From positions 1-37,103 of IMG/VR virus record IMGVR_UViG_3300042516_000552: a stretch of DNA of 37,103 bases; one strand, 5' to 3'. Both the position numbers and the translations under genes were made by a program. Shown here piece after piece: positions 1-7,718 of this stretch (positions are counted from its first letter, which is position 1; every line of letters begins with the position of its first letter). The DNA comes from a virus. The notes under the pieces are model-generated. The model had not been told where the DNA came from. It made no database searches and was given only the letters and a program-made list of their open reading frames with translations.

Positions 1-115
1 AGTTCAAAACGAGTCTATCGACGGGCCGACCTCATTCGTCTCAAGATGACAGACCCGGCAAGGTACGAAACACTGAGTGATGAAATCATGCAGGCGTACT
101 CTGAAGGGCGTGTTC
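1..115. repeat. Terminal direct repeat, left copy (circular join)
   Basis: These 115 bases are identical to the last 115 bases of the window (36989-37103). The repeat lies inside one continuous reading frame and has no repeat-like internal structure. It is best read as the overlap left when a circular or circularly permuted genome was assembled as a line, not as a real long terminal repeat of the virion DNA. Confidence 0.93.
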
Positions 116-120
116 GATAA
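1..120 (+). CDS. Scaffolding protein, C-terminal end (continues from the right end)
   Basis: This is the last 39 codons and TAA stop of the frame that begins at 36368. The reading frame at base 1 (AGT TCA AAA CGA) is the same as at 36989, so joining the ends gives one protein of 246 residues. The tail is basic and helical (RVYRRADLIRLKM, then TDPARYETL). That fits internal scaffolding proteins, whose basic C-terminal helix-turn-helix contacts the coat protein. The stop lies 21 bases before the capsid start, the usual order scaffold then coat. Confidence 0.8.
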   Translation, partial: SSKRVYRRADLIRLKMTDPARYETLSDEIMQAYSEGRVR

Positions 121-141
121 TTTAACTTTGGAGCTTTTACT

Positions 142-1116
142 ATGGCAAACGCAGCTTTTTCCCCCACTAATTCGGTAACCACCACCTCCGCAGCTAACTT
201 CATTCCAGAAATTTGGAGTGATGAAATTGTTGCTTCTTACAAGAAGAACCTCGTCTTGGCCAACTTGGTCAAGAAGATGTCTTTCAAAGGCAAGAAGGGT
301 GACACCGTCAACATCCCTAGCCCAGCCCGTGGCAACGCCTCGGCCAAAGCCGCTACTGATGCCGTGACTCTGATTGCAGAGAGCGACACCATGATTCAAG
401 TGTTGATTAACCAACACTATGAATACAGCCGCTTGATCGAAGACATCGTTGAAGTGCAAGCCCTGACATCGCTGCGTTCCTTCTACACAGAGGACGCCGG
501 TTATGCCTTGGCCCGTCGCATCGACACCAGCTTGGTCCAGTTGGGCCGTGCCTTCAACGGCGCGACCGTCGGCACCGACGACTACGCAACCAGCGCCAGC
601 TCCACAAAGGCTTATGTTGGTTCCGATGGCACTACTGCCTACAACAGCTCGACTTCCAACGCTGCTGCTTTGACTGATGCTGCTATCCGCCGCACCATCC
701 AGCGCCTGGACGACAACGACGTTCCTATGGACGGCCGTTTCTTCCTGATCCCTCCTTCGAGCCGCAACACCCTGATGGGTCTGGCCCGTTACACCGAGCA
801 AGCGTTCATCGGCAACGGCGACGCTATCCGCAACGGTGAAATCGGTCAGTTGTACGGTATGGCTGTGTTCGCTTCTTCCAACGCTGACACCGGCGCTGGT
901 AACGGTGGCGCTGACCGTATCTGCTTGATGGGCCACAAGGACTCGATGGTGTTGGTTGAGCAGTTGGGCATCCGTTCGCAGACTCAGTACAAGCAGGAAT
1001 ACCTCGGTACCCTGTTCACTGCTGACACTCTGTACGGCGTGAAGGCTCTGCGTACCGCCGCGTCTTCATCGGCTGCTAACGCATCCGGCGCTTACGCTTT
1101 GGCTGTACCAGCCTAA
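142..1116 (+). CDS. Major capsid protein (HK97-fold type)
   Basis: A 324-residue protein that would form the icosahedral shell. It begins MANAAFSPTNSV and carries the pattern common in podovirus coat proteins: an N-terminal segment with FIPEIWSDEIVASYKK, a KKGDTVNIP stretch (about residues 50-58) matching the E-loop region, then a long helix with alternating charged residues (YSRLIEDIVEVQAL). The C-terminal part has YGMAVFASSN and a LYGVKALR strand. It follows the scaffold gene by 21 bases and has GGAG ahead of the ATG. A strong terminator follows directly, as expected for the most abundant virion protein. Identity rests on sequence pattern and position; the exact family is not assigned. Confidence 0.88.
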   Translation: MANAAFSPTNSVTTTSAANFIPEIWSDEIVASYKKNLVLANLVKKMSFKGKKGDTVNIPSPARGNASAKAATDAVTLIAESDTMIQVLINQHYEYSRLIEDIVEVQALTSLRSFYTEDAGYALARRIDTSLVQLGRAFNGATVGTDDYATSASSTKAYVGSDGTTAYNSSTSNAAALTDAAIRRTIQRLDDNDVPMDGRFFLIPPSSRNTLMGLARYTEQAFIGNGDAIRNGEIGQLYGMAVFASSNADTGAGNGGADRICLMGHKDSMVLVEQLGIRSQTQYKQEYLGTLFTADTLYGVKALRTAASSSAANASGAYALAVPA

Positions 1117-1122
1117 TGAATA

Positions 1123-1153
1123 GCCCCCGGTCATAAGCCGGGGGCATCTTTTT
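1123..1153 (+). terminator. Rho-independent terminator after the capsid gene
   Basis: An 8-bp GC stem, GCCCCCGG (1123-1130) and CCGGGGGC (1138-1145), closes a 7-base loop and is followed by ATCTTTTT. It sits 6 bases after the capsid stop and only 12 bases before the next start. It may therefore be leaky and reduce, not end, late transcription into the tail genes. Confidence 0.85.
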
Positions 1154-1165
1154 AAGGAGATTCAA

Positions 1166-1489
1166 ATGGCTGCTGCATCCGCAATCACTTCCCGTCGCGG
1201 GAATGACCAATTCCGAGGTATCTTTTCTGACACCTGGGCTATTACTTGCACTTTGGACACTGCTGAAATTGCAGACCAAGCTGCGGCGACTGACACCGTG
1301 GCTGTCCCTGGCGTTGCCTTGGGCGATATGGTGATCGGCATGTCGGCTGGTGTGAGCGAGGCTGGCGTTGTTCGCCGCGCCTACGTTTCCGCTGCTGGCG
1401 TTGTGACTATTGCCACAACCAACACAACTGGCGCTGCCGTTAACTTGGCGTCTACGACTGTTAAGTTGGTCATTGGCCGCATGGTCTAA
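1166..1489 (+). CDS. Putative capsid-associated (decoration-like) structural protein
   Basis: A 107-residue protein, low in charge and rich in Ala, Val, Thr and Gly. Its alternating hydrophobic strands (VAVPGVALGDMVIGMSAG, then GVVTIATTNTTGAAVNL) predict an all-beta fold. It begins MAAASAITSRRGNDQFRG, with AAGGAG ahead of the ATG. Small beta proteins placed directly after the coat gene between two hairpins often decorate the capsid or bind at the head-tail connection. The role is inferred from position and composition; I do not recognise a named family. Confidence 0.6.
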   Translation: MAAASAITSRRGNDQFRGIFSDTWAITCTLDTAEIADQAAATDTVAVPGVALGDMVIGMSAGVSEAGVVRRAYVSAAGVVTIATTNTTGAAVNLASTTVKLVIGRMV

Positions 1490-1494
1490 ACGAC

Positions 1495-1513
1495 AGGGGG
1501 CCTAGTGCCCCCT
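1495..1513 (+). terminator. Hairpin terminator, probably partial
   Basis: AGGGGGC (1495-1501) and GCCCCCT (1507-1513) form a 7-bp stem around CTAGT, followed by TTCTA. The T-run is short, so termination is likely incomplete. It is the second such hairpin within 400 bases and lies in the gap between two late genes. Confidence 0.6.
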
Positions 1514-1531
1514 TTCTACAGAAAGAAAATC

Positions 1532-1747
1532 ATGGCTACATATCGTTGTTTGGCAAGTGGTAATACGGTGACGTTCACTTTGCAACACGACATTGACTCG
1601 ATGCGCGGCCACGGCGGCTACGTTCTGGTCGATGAGCAAGGCGAGCAAGTGCCGGTCCAAGAGGCCAGCAAAGAGTTACCAATGACGGCCCCAACGCCGG
1701 TAAAGCGCATGGGTCGCCCTCGTAAGGCAGTTGAAGCAATCATCTAA
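1532..1747 (+). CDS. Small hypothetical protein with AT-hook-like tail
   Basis: A 71-residue protein starting MATYRCLASGN. I chose the ATG at 1532 because the in-frame GTG upstream (1505) lies within the terminator hairpin. The N-terminal half looks like a small beta unit (TVTFTLQHDI). Near the C-terminus is KRMGRPRKA, an AT-hook-like GRP core flanked by basic residues. It precedes three very basic small proteins, so a role in binding packaged DNA or in head completion is possible but unproven. No family recognised. Confidence 0.6.
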   Translation: MATYRCLASGNTVTFTLQHDIDSMRGHGGYVLVDEQGEQVPVQEASKELPMTAPTPVKRMGRPRKAVEAII

Positions 1748-1757
1748 GGAGCACATC

Positions 1758-1907
1758 ATGCCAATGGTCGGAACAAAGAAGTTTGCCTACACACCCAAGG
1801 GCAAAAAAGAAGCCAAAGAGATGTCGATGAAGTCGGGCAAGCCCGTCAAGTCCATGCCTGTTCGCGGCTCTCGCACCGCAACCAACAAAGCCAAAAAAGG
1901 CTACTGA
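1758..1907 (+). CDS. Small Lys-rich basic protein (49 aa)
   Basis: A 49-residue protein, MPMVGTKKFAYTPKGKKEA onward, with about one third Lys/Arg and no predicted globular core. AAGGAG lies ahead of the ATG at 1758. Its TGA stop overlaps the next ATG (TGATG). Similar short basic proteins follow the coat gene in other environmental podoviruses, where they are thought to be virion-associated. A nucleic-acid-binding or capsid-lining role is inferred from charge only. Confidence 0.65.
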   Translation: MPMVGTKKFAYTPKGKKEAKEMSMKSGKPVKSMPVRGSRTATNKAKKGY

Positions 1908-2053
1908 TGAAGCCCGGCTTGTACAGCAACATCGCAGCCAAGAAAGAACGCATCAAAGCCGGTTCTGGCGAGAAGATGCGCAAGCCCGGCACCAAGGGTG
2001 CTCCAACAGCCGCTGCCTTCAAGGCTGCGGCTAAGACGGCTAAAAAGAAATGA
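1907..2053 (+). CDS. Small Lys/Ala-rich basic protein (48 aa)
   Basis: A 48-residue protein beginning MKPGLYSNIAAKKERI and ending with AAAKTAKKK, a histone-H1-like Ala/Lys tail. Its ATG overlaps the stop of the gene before it and its stop overlaps the ATG of the gene after it. It is therefore translated as part of a tightly coupled run of three basic proteins. No family recognised; DNA condensation or virion association is the most natural guess. Confidence 0.65.
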   Translation: MKPGLYSNIAAKKERIKAGSGEKMRKPGTKGAPTAAAFKAAAKTAKKK

Positions 2054-2343
2054 AAACCCCAGCCTGGCAACGCAAAGAAGGACAATCCAAGACCGGAGGC
2101 TTGAACGCCAAGGGCCGGGCGTCTTATAATGCGTCAACCGGGGGCGATCTCAAAGCCCCCGTGAAGTCGGGCGACAACCCTCGTAGGGCCTCCTTCTTAG
2201 CACGCATGGGCAATATGCCTGGGCCTGAGATGAAAGACGGTAAGCCTACCCGGCTACTCTTGTCTCTGAAGGCTTGGGGCGCATCGTCCAAGGAAGACGC
2301 CAAGGCGAAAGCCAAGGCCATCTCAGCCAGGAACAAGAAATGA
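2050..2343 (+). CDS. DUF6321-like basic phage protein
   Basis: A 97-residue basic protein with the run TPAWQRKEG, GGLNAKGRASYN, APVKSGDNPRRASFLARMG, a short PGPEMKDGKPTRL link and LKAWGASSKEDAKAKAKAI. From memory this matches the DUF6321 family found in aquatic phages and plasmid-like elements; function unknown. It overlaps both neighbours by 4 bases (ATGA). The even spread of Arg/Lys and the conserved Trp and Gly residues suggest a nucleic-acid-binding structural protein. The family name is recalled and was not checked by a search. Confidence 0.7.
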   Translation: MKTPAWQRKEGQSKTGGLNAKGRASYNASTGGDLKAPVKSGDNPRRASFLARMGNMPGPEMKDGKPTRLLLSLKAWGASSKEDAKAKAKAISARNKK

Positions 2344-2672
2344 GACCCATATCCGTCGGCATCAACCCCACTGCTGGGACGACCACCACGGTCTACACCG
2401 TGCCGACGGGGTATTACGCGCTGTTCAATCTGCTGTACGTCCACAACACCGGGGCCAACAACAAGTTTCTGACCGTGCAGTGGTTCGACGCCAGCGCAAA
2501 CACCAGCATCGACATCTTGACGCAAGTGCCGTACACAGCCAAGCAGTACACGCAGTTCAGCAACGCCTATATCGTCTTTGAAGAAGGCGACCAGCTACGC
2601 GTTACGCCAGAGTCCACCAGCGCGTTTGCGATCATTGCCACCTTTGAACAAATCGGATTGACACGCCAATGA
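2340..2672 (+). CDS. Hypothetical structural protein (small beta domain)
   Basis: A 110-residue protein starting MRPISVGINPTAGTTTTVY at an ATG that overlaps the previous stop. It is rich in beta strands (TVYTVPTGYYALFNLLYVHNTG and FLTVQWFDASANTSID), with no charged helices, and looks like a compact beta-sandwich. It lies between the basic head proteins and the tail adaptor, so a head-completion or collar role is likely. An upstream in-frame start at 2274 would read through the preceding gene and is rejected. No family recognised. Confidence 0.6.
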   Translation: MRPISVGINPTAGTTTTVYTVPTGYYALFNLLYVHNTGANNKFLTVQWFDASANTSIDILTQVPYTAKQYTQFSNAYIVFEEGDQLRVTPESTSAFAIIATFEQIGLTRQ

Positions 2673-3316
2673 CCTACCTTCAACTTATCAATGATGTGCT
2701 GGTCCGACTGCGCGAGACGCAGGTGTCGTCCAGCAACGAAACGGCTTACTCAACACTGATCGGGCGGTTTGTCAACGACGCCAAGCGCCAGATTGAGGAC
2801 GCGTTCAGTTGGAACGTGCTGGGCCAGACGGTGACAATCACCACCACGCCTGGCACCTATGTCTACTCGCTGACTGGCTCTGGCCAGAAGTTCCAAGTCA
2901 TGGACGCGCTGAACACGACCGCCAACGTCGGTCTGCAAAACATCAGCTTCGTGCAGATGAACCGCTTTCAGAACTTGGTGCCTGCGATCAGCGGTATCCC
3001 CGAATACTACAGTTTTGACGGCGTGGACGGCAACGGCGACACCAAGGTGGTGCTGTACGCCCGCCCAGATAACGTCTACACCATCCCTTTCGCGCTGACT
3101 ATTCCTCAAGCGCCTTTGGCCTCTGACAACACGCTGGTGCTGGTGTCTGACGCGCTGGTCGTGCAAAACGCCTACGCTCGGGCGTTGGTCGAGCGCGGTG
3201 AAGACGGCGGCTTAAACTCATCTGAGGCGTACAACTTGTACCGTGGGATGTTGGCCGATCAGATTGCGCTGGAGGGCACCCGCTATCCAGAGAACCAAGA
3301 GTTTGTTGCCATATGA
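2669..3316 (+). CDS. Tail adaptor (P22 gp4 / T7 gp11-like)
   Basis: A 215-residue protein with an N-terminal helix and ring-adaptor pattern, MTYLQLINDVLVRLRE, then GRFVNDAKRQIEDAFSWNVL. A beta insert (VTITTTPGTYVYSLTG) and a long C-terminal helix (NAYARALVERGEDGG) follow. This helix-Trp-beta-insert layout is typical of the first connector ring bound to the portal in podoviruses. It overlaps the next gene by 4 bases, and that gene is gp10-like, which gives the classic adaptor-then-nozzle order. Confident on role, less so on exact family. Confidence 0.75.
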   Translation: MTYLQLINDVLVRLRETQVSSSNETAYSTLIGRFVNDAKRQIEDAFSWNVLGQTVTITTTPGTYVYSLTGSGQKFQVMDALNTTANVGLQNISFVQMNRFQNLVPAISGIPEYYSFDGVDGNGDTKVVLYARPDNVYTIPFALTIPQAPLASDNTLVLVSDALVVQNAYARALVERGEDGGLNSSEAYNLYRGMLADQIALEGTRYPENQEFVAI

Positions 3317-4857
3317 GCCAAGCCCTCCAGACCGCAAGCATCTCAGCGCCAGGCTTTTTTGGCCTGAATACGCAAGACTCGCCACTGGACTTGGCGGCTG
3401 GCTTTGCCTTGGTCGCAACGAATTGCATCATCGACCAGTACGGTCGCATCGGCTCGCGTAAGGGCTGGGCGCGAGTCAACTCGTCGTCCGGCGCTCTTGG
3501 GGCAAACGATGTGGGCGTCATCCACGAGCTGGTGCAGGCTGACGGTACGCTGACGATCCTGTTTGCGGGCAACAACAAGCTGTTCAAGCTGGACGGCTCC
3601 AACGCCGTGTCTGAGTTGACCTACGGGGGCGGGGGTGTAGCACCCACGATCACGGCCAGCAACTGGTCGGTGGCTTCCCTTAACGGCATCACCTACTTCT
3701 TCCAGACTGGCCACGACCCGCTGATCTTCGATCCAGCCGTTAGCACGACGACCTACCGCCGCGTCAGCGAAAAGTCAGGCTACGTCGGCACGGTCCCTGC
3801 GGGCAACATCGTGATCTCGGCCTTTGGTCGCCTGTGGGTTGCAGACACCGCAAGCGACAACGTGACGGTGTTCTTTTCTGACTTGTTGGCGGGCCATGTG
3901 TGGAGTACGGGGACATCTGGCTCACTGAACATCGACCGCGTGTGGCCAAACGGCTCAGATGAGGTGACTGGCCTAGCAGCCCACAACGGCTTTCTGATCA
4001 TCTTTGGCAAGCGCCAGATTCTGGTCTACGCCAACGCCACGACACCGGCCACGATGAGCCTGAGCGACACGGTGGGTGGCATTGGCTGCATCGCCCGCGA
4101 CTCCATTCAGAGCACCGGCAAGGACATCTTATTCTTGTCCAACTCGGGCATCCGGTCGTTCGCCAGAACTATCGTCGAGAAGTCAGCTCCTCTTGGCGAC
4201 TTGTCCAAGAACGTGCGCAGCGACTTTATGTCGATTGTGGCTGGCGAGACGTTGGCCAACATCAAGTCGGTGTACTCAGAAGCAGAGGCGTTCTATCTGC
4301 TGACGCTGCCGTCGGTCAAAGAGGTTTATTGCTTTGATACCCGCGTGCAGTTGCAAGACGGCTCGTTCAGGATCACAGTCTGGAACTTGATTGAGCCAAC
4401 GGCACTGCTCTCTCGCCGCAACGGCGACGTGTTGATCGGCAAGAACGGCTACGTCGGCAAGTACAGCACCTACCAAGACCACACCACGGCCTACCGGATG
4501 CAGTACTACACCAACCACGCCGACTTGGGCAACCAGAACGTCACGTCGCTGCTCAAGCGCTTGAAGGTGGTGGTGATCGGCGGCACAAACCAGTTTGTGA
4601 CCATGAAGTGGGCTTTTGACTTCAGCACCAACTACCTGTCGTCCAACGCGCTGATCCCAACGCAAGGCGTGTCCGAATACGGCATTGGTGAGTACGACAT
4701 CGCTCAGTATTCAGATGGCGTGGCCTTGCAAACTTTAAGCGTGCAAGCCTCTGGCAGCGGTAAAATCGTGCAAACCGGATACGAGTCCAACATCAGCGGC
4801 GCCCCGCTGTCGATTCAGCGGATTGAGATTCAGTCTAAAGACGGGAAAATGTCATGA
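3313..4857 (+). CDS. Tail nozzle / DNA-stabilisation protein (P22 gp10-like)
   Basis: A 514-residue, almost entirely beta-strand protein. It starts SAPGFFGLNTQDSPLDLAAGFALVATNCIIDQYGRIGSRKGW. That is the hallmark N-terminus of gp10-type nozzle and stabilisation proteins (GLNTQ.SP, then N...D..G....R.GW). The middle holds blade-like repeats (LAAHNGFLIIFGKRQILVY, then DILFLSNSGIRSF) consistent with a beta-propeller. It would extend the tail tube below the adaptor and plug DNA in the filled head. It overlaps both neighbours by 4 bases, so production is coupled to adaptor and fibre. Confidence 0.78.
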   Translation: MSQALQTASISAPGFFGLNTQDSPLDLAAGFALVATNCIIDQYGRIGSRKGWARVNSSSGALGANDVGVIHELVQADGTLTILFAGNNKLFKLDGSNAVSELTYGGGGVAPTITASNWSVASLNGITYFFQTGHDPLIFDPAVSTTTYRRVSEKSGYVGTVPAGNIVISAFGRLWVADTASDNVTVFFSDLLAGHVWSTGTSGSLNIDRVWPNGSDEVTGLAAHNGFLIIFGKRQILVYANATTPATMSLSDTVGGIGCIARDSIQSTGKDILFLSNSGIRSFARTIVEKSAPLGDLSKNVRSDFMSIVAGETLANIKSVYSEAEAFYLLTLPSVKEVYCFDTRVQLQDGSFRITVWNLIEPTALLSRRNGDVLIGKNGYVGKYSTYQDHTTAYRMQYYTNHADLGNQNVTSLLKRLKVVVIGGTNQFVTMKWAFDFSTNYLSSNALIPTQGVSEYGIGEYDIAQYSDGVALQTLSVQASGSGKIVQTGYESNISGAPLSIQRIEIQSKDGKMS

Positions 4858-5921
4858 GTAATTACGTTCAAAGTACCAATTTCGCCACCAAGGACGCTCT
4901 GCCGTCTGGTGATCCGCTAAAGATCGTCAAGGGCACCGAGATCAACACGGAGTTCAACAACATCGCTGTTGCCGTGGCGACTAAGGCTGACCTCAACTCG
5001 CCGACATTGGTAACCCCCGCGCTTGGCACACCTTCAAGCGGCGTAATGACCAACGTAACGGGTCTGCCATTGTCCACTGGTGTGACAGGCACTTTGCCTG
5101 TGGCCAACGGTGGTACTGGTGTCACCGCCTCAACTGGCACAGGCAGTGTTGTTCTGTCCAACAGCCCTACTTTGGTGACGCCTGCTTTGGGTACGCCTTC
5201 AAGCGGAACGCTGACCAACGCAACGGGTTTGCCGATTGACGGCGGTACTACCGGCACGCTGCCAGTGGCCAGAGGTGGTACAGGTGTCACAACATCCACG
5301 GGTTCGGGCAACAACGTGCTGTCTAACAGCCCTACTTTGGTGACCCCTGCTTTGGGAACCCCATCGTCGGGCAACCTGGCCAACTGCACATTTCCTACGT
5401 TGAACCAAAACACAACCGGGACTGCGGCTAACGTCACTGGCACTGTTGCGGTTGCAAACGGCGGTACAGGCGCAACGTCTTTCACCTCTGGCGCTTTGCT
5501 CAAAGGCAATGGAACTAGCGCAGTCGCTGTCGCCTCGGCTGCTGATATCGTAGGCCAAATCGGTGCAACGGCTGTTCAAAACGCAACCACAGCAGCCAAC
5601 GGCGGCGTAACTAGTGTTAACGGCAGCGCAGGCGCTGTGACCGTAAACGTACTTGGTAATGGACAGACTTGGCAAGATGTCAGTGGCTCTCGTGTCAACG
5701 GTACGTCTTACCAGAACACCACAGGGCGCTCTATTATGGTGTCTTTGGGTAATAGTTTAAATAGTGATGTACAAGTGTCGACAGACGGCAGCACGTGGAT
5801 ACAAGTGGGCCGAGAAGTTGCGGGGCAAACTTATCCAAACCAATTTATTGTGCCAAACAATCACTATTACAGAACAAGCAGTGCTGGCGGCACGCGGTTC
5901 TGGTGGTCTGAATTAAGATAA
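4854..5921 (+). CDS. Tail fibre / appendage protein with 55-residue repeats
   Basis: A 355-residue protein. After an N-terminal anchor of about 45 residues it has three copies of a 55-residue unit containing SPTLVTPALGTPSSG, TNVTGLPL and GTLPVANGGTGVT. A Gly/Ala/Val stalk follows, then a C-terminal beta domain (QVSTDGSTWIQVGREVAGQ, ending RFWWSELR) that may be the receptor-facing tip. Such PALGTPSSG/NGGTG repeats are common in trimeric fibres of proteobacterial phages. It follows the nozzle gene directly (ATGA), as expected of a tail-tip appendage. The repeat number is probably variable. Confidence 0.75.
   Translation: MSNYVQSTNFATKDALPSGDPLKIVKGTEINTEFNNIAVAVATKADLNSPTLVTPALGTPSSGVMTNVTGLPLSTGVTGTLPVANGGTGVTASTGTGSVVLSNSPTLVTPALGTPSSGTLTNATGLPIDGGTTGTLPVARGGTGVTTSTGSGNNVLSNSPTLVTPALGTPSSGNLANCTFPTLNQNTTGTAANVTGTVAVANGGTGATSFTSGALLKGNGTSAVAVASAADIVGQIGATAVQNATTAANGGVTSVNGSAGAVTVNVLGNGQTWQDVSGSRVNGTSYQNTTGRSIMVSLGNSLNSDVQVSTDGSTWIQVGREVAGQTYPNQFIVPNNHYYRTSSAGGTRFWWSELR
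4993..5450 (+). repeat. Three 165-bp in-frame tandem repeats in the tail fibre gene
   Basis: The anchor sequence coding for SPTLVTPALGTPSSG recurs with its CC(G/T)AC(A/T)TTGG core at 5001, 5166 and 5331, exactly 165 bases (55 codons) apart. Copies two and three are the closest at DNA level, so slippage or recombination could change repeat number without shifting frame. Confidence 0.85.
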
Positions 5922-5952
5922 TAAAAAAGACTTTTATGAAATTAGAGTTTGC

Positions 5953-6246
5953 ATGATCTCACACCACTTCAGCGATGGTTTGTACGCCAAAGAGATGCGG
6001 TTTACCGCAGGCGAAGCCATTCTGAAGCACACGCATGAGTTCAGTCACCTGTCGATCTTGGCCGCTGGCAAGGTGGCGGTGATGAAGGGCGAAGAGATAG
6101 AAGTCATTGAAGCGCCAGCTTGCATTGAAATCAAGGCTGGTTTGACGCACGGCGTCAAGGCGATCACGGATTGCGTTTGGTTTTGTATTCACGCCACCGA
6201 CGAGAAAGACCCGTCAAAGGTGGACGACGTTTTGATTGGAGTTTGA
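5953..6246 (+). CDS. Small cupin-fold protein
   Basis: A 97-residue single cupin domain. KHTHEFSHLSILAAGKVAVM (about residues 25-44) fits cupin motif 1 (two His, then a Gly), and AGLTHGVKAITDCVWFCIHA fits motif 2 (Gly...His). It could bind a metal through His26, His28 and the later His. Its location between the tail fibre and the internal virion proteins is unusual. It may be a virion component or a small enzyme acting on a surface sugar (inference). The ATG lacks a strong ribosome site and overlaps the stop of a six-codon leader frame at 5936. Confidence 0.7.
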   Translation: MISHHFSDGLYAKEMRFTAGEAILKHTHEFSHLSILAAGKVAVMKGEEIEVIEAPACIEIKAGLTHGVKAITDCVWFCIHATDEKDPSKVDDVLIGV

Positions 6247-6247
6247 T

Positions 6248-7708
6248 ATGCCTATTACAGCAGCCTTAATCGGTGGCGGCGCTTCCTTATTGGGGGGCCT
6301 GTTTGGCGGCAGCTCCGCCCGTAGAGCAGCGCAGACACAAGCCGCAGCGCAAGAACGCGCCGCGCAGCTAGCCGCTGAAGAAGCTAGGTTTCGTCCGGTG
6401 GGCGTCACGACGCGCTTTGGTTCGTCGCAGTTCCAGACCGACCCCCAAGGCCGCGTGTCCGGTGCCAGCTACACGCTAGACCCACAGCTCAGGGGTATGC
6501 AAGACCGCTTCTTGGGTCTGGCAGGTGGTGGACTATCGCAAGCCGAGACGGCGCAGCAGCAGTTTGCGCCCTTGCAAGGTGCAGCGCAGGGTCTGTTCGG
6601 CCTTGGCCAGCAGTACCTTAGCCAGCCCGCAGACCAGCGCCTTGGCGGCATCGCAAGCCAGTACCTGGGCGCTCAACCTGACTTCGGCGTGGGTCAGATC
6701 GGGCAGCGATTGCTTGGGCAAGGTCAAGATCAGCAGATCACAGACATCGCCCGCCAGCAGTTTGCCCCGTCGGCAGGCGCTCAGGCGTTGACCTCTCTCG
6801 GTCAGCAGTACGTGGCGCAGTCACCTCAAGAGGCCGCGCAGCAGTTTATGGCTAGCCAACAAAACCTCTTGGCCCCTAGCCGAGAGCGTCAGTTTGCGCA
6901 GCTCCAGAACCAGTTGTTCCAGACTGGCCGTGGCGGTCTGTCTGTCGGGGCCACAGGCGCACGCCCAAGCGGTGCTGCGGGCCTTGGTGCTGCCAGTCCT
7001 GAGATGGAGGCGTACTACAACGCTCTGGCCCAACAAGACGCTGGTTTGGCTGCGCAGGCCCAACAAGCCGGGCAGCAGCAAACAGCGTTTGGCGCTGGTC
7101 TGCTCGGCCAAGGCCAAGCCTTGGGTCAAGGCCAGATCGGTTTCGGGGCGGGGTTGCTCGGCCAACAGCAGGCGCAAGAAGCGCAGCGCTTGGGTCTCGG
7201 CTCGGCGTTCACGGCGCAGCAGCAAGCACTGGAGCAAGGCCGCTACGGCTTTGGTGCCGACTTGCTGGGTCGTCAAAACCAAATGGAACAGCAACGCGCA
7301 TCGTTTGGTGCCGGTCTGTTCGGCACAGGCGGCAACCTGCTCACACAAGGCTACGGCGGTCAGGCTGCGGCTTTGGGCCCGTATCAAGCGTATCTGCAAG
7401 GCGCAACTGGTTTGGAAGCCCTCGGTCAGCAGCCGCTGGAGATGGGTTCTGCTTTGGGCGGGCGTGTGGCCAACCCGACTGGCGCAAACGCGCTGTTCCA
7501 AGGCGGCAACGCGGCGGCGCAGAGCCAGTTTGCAGCGAACGCTTACAACCCGTTCGCAACAGCGCTGATCGGACTGTCGCAGAACCCTACGCTTACAAAC
7601 GCGGTTGCACGGCAATTCAGCGGCGGTTTTGCTCAACCAAACGCGGGCAATCTTGCCGGGTCGTCTTTCGCCTACGATACGGCAGGCAACGCCGTTCCTA
7701 TTATCTAA
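6248..7708 (+). CDS. Internal virion / DNA-ejection protein, Gln-Gly-Ala-rich
   Basis: A 486-residue protein. I chose the ATG at 6248 (GGAG six bases upstream) over a TTG four codons earlier. It opens with a glycine-rich hydrophobic segment (ITAALIGGGASLLGGLFGG) followed by AARRAAQTQ-like helix. It then has many repeats of FGAGLLGQ, LGQQYLSQ and QQFA spaced along a very Gln/Ala/Gly-rich body. The membrane-active start and repeated amphipathic segments fit proteins stored in podovirus heads and ejected to make a channel. It is the first of three large proteins in that place. No enzyme motif seen. Confidence 0.7.
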   Translation: MPITAALIGGGASLLGGLFGGSSARRAAQTQAAAQERAAQLAAEEARFRPVGVTTRFGSSQFQTDPQGRVSGASYTLDPQLRGMQDRFLGLAGGGLSQAETAQQQFAPLQGAAQGLFGLGQQYLSQPADQRLGGIASQYLGAQPDFGVGQIGQRLLGQGQDQQITDIARQQFAPSAGAQALTSLGQQYVAQSPQEAAQQFMASQQNLLAPSRERQFAQLQNQLFQTGRGGLSVGATGARPSGAAGLGAASPEMEAYYNALAQQDAGLAAQAQQAGQQQTAFGAGLLGQGQALGQGQIGFGAGLLGQQQAQEAQRLGLGSAFTAQQQALEQGRYGFGADLLGRQNQMEQQRASFGAGLFGTGGNLLTQGYGGQAAALGPYQAYLQGATGLEALGQQPLEMGSALGGRVANPTGANALFQGGNAAAQSQFAANAYNPFATALIGLSQNPTLTNAVARQFSGGFAQPNAGNLAGSSFAYDTAGNAVPII

Positions 7709-7718
7709 GGAGTAAGAC

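Noticed and set aside
1-115. Genuine long terminal repeats of a T7-like virion
   Set aside because: The repeat lies within a gene and is only 115 bases at arbitrary ends of the sequence; an assembly overlap of a circle explains it better, although read-end mapping would be needed to be sure.
4993-5450. Template/variable repeat pair of a diversity-generating retroelement
   Set aside because: No reverse transcriptase gene is present, and the differences between units are not confined to adenines.
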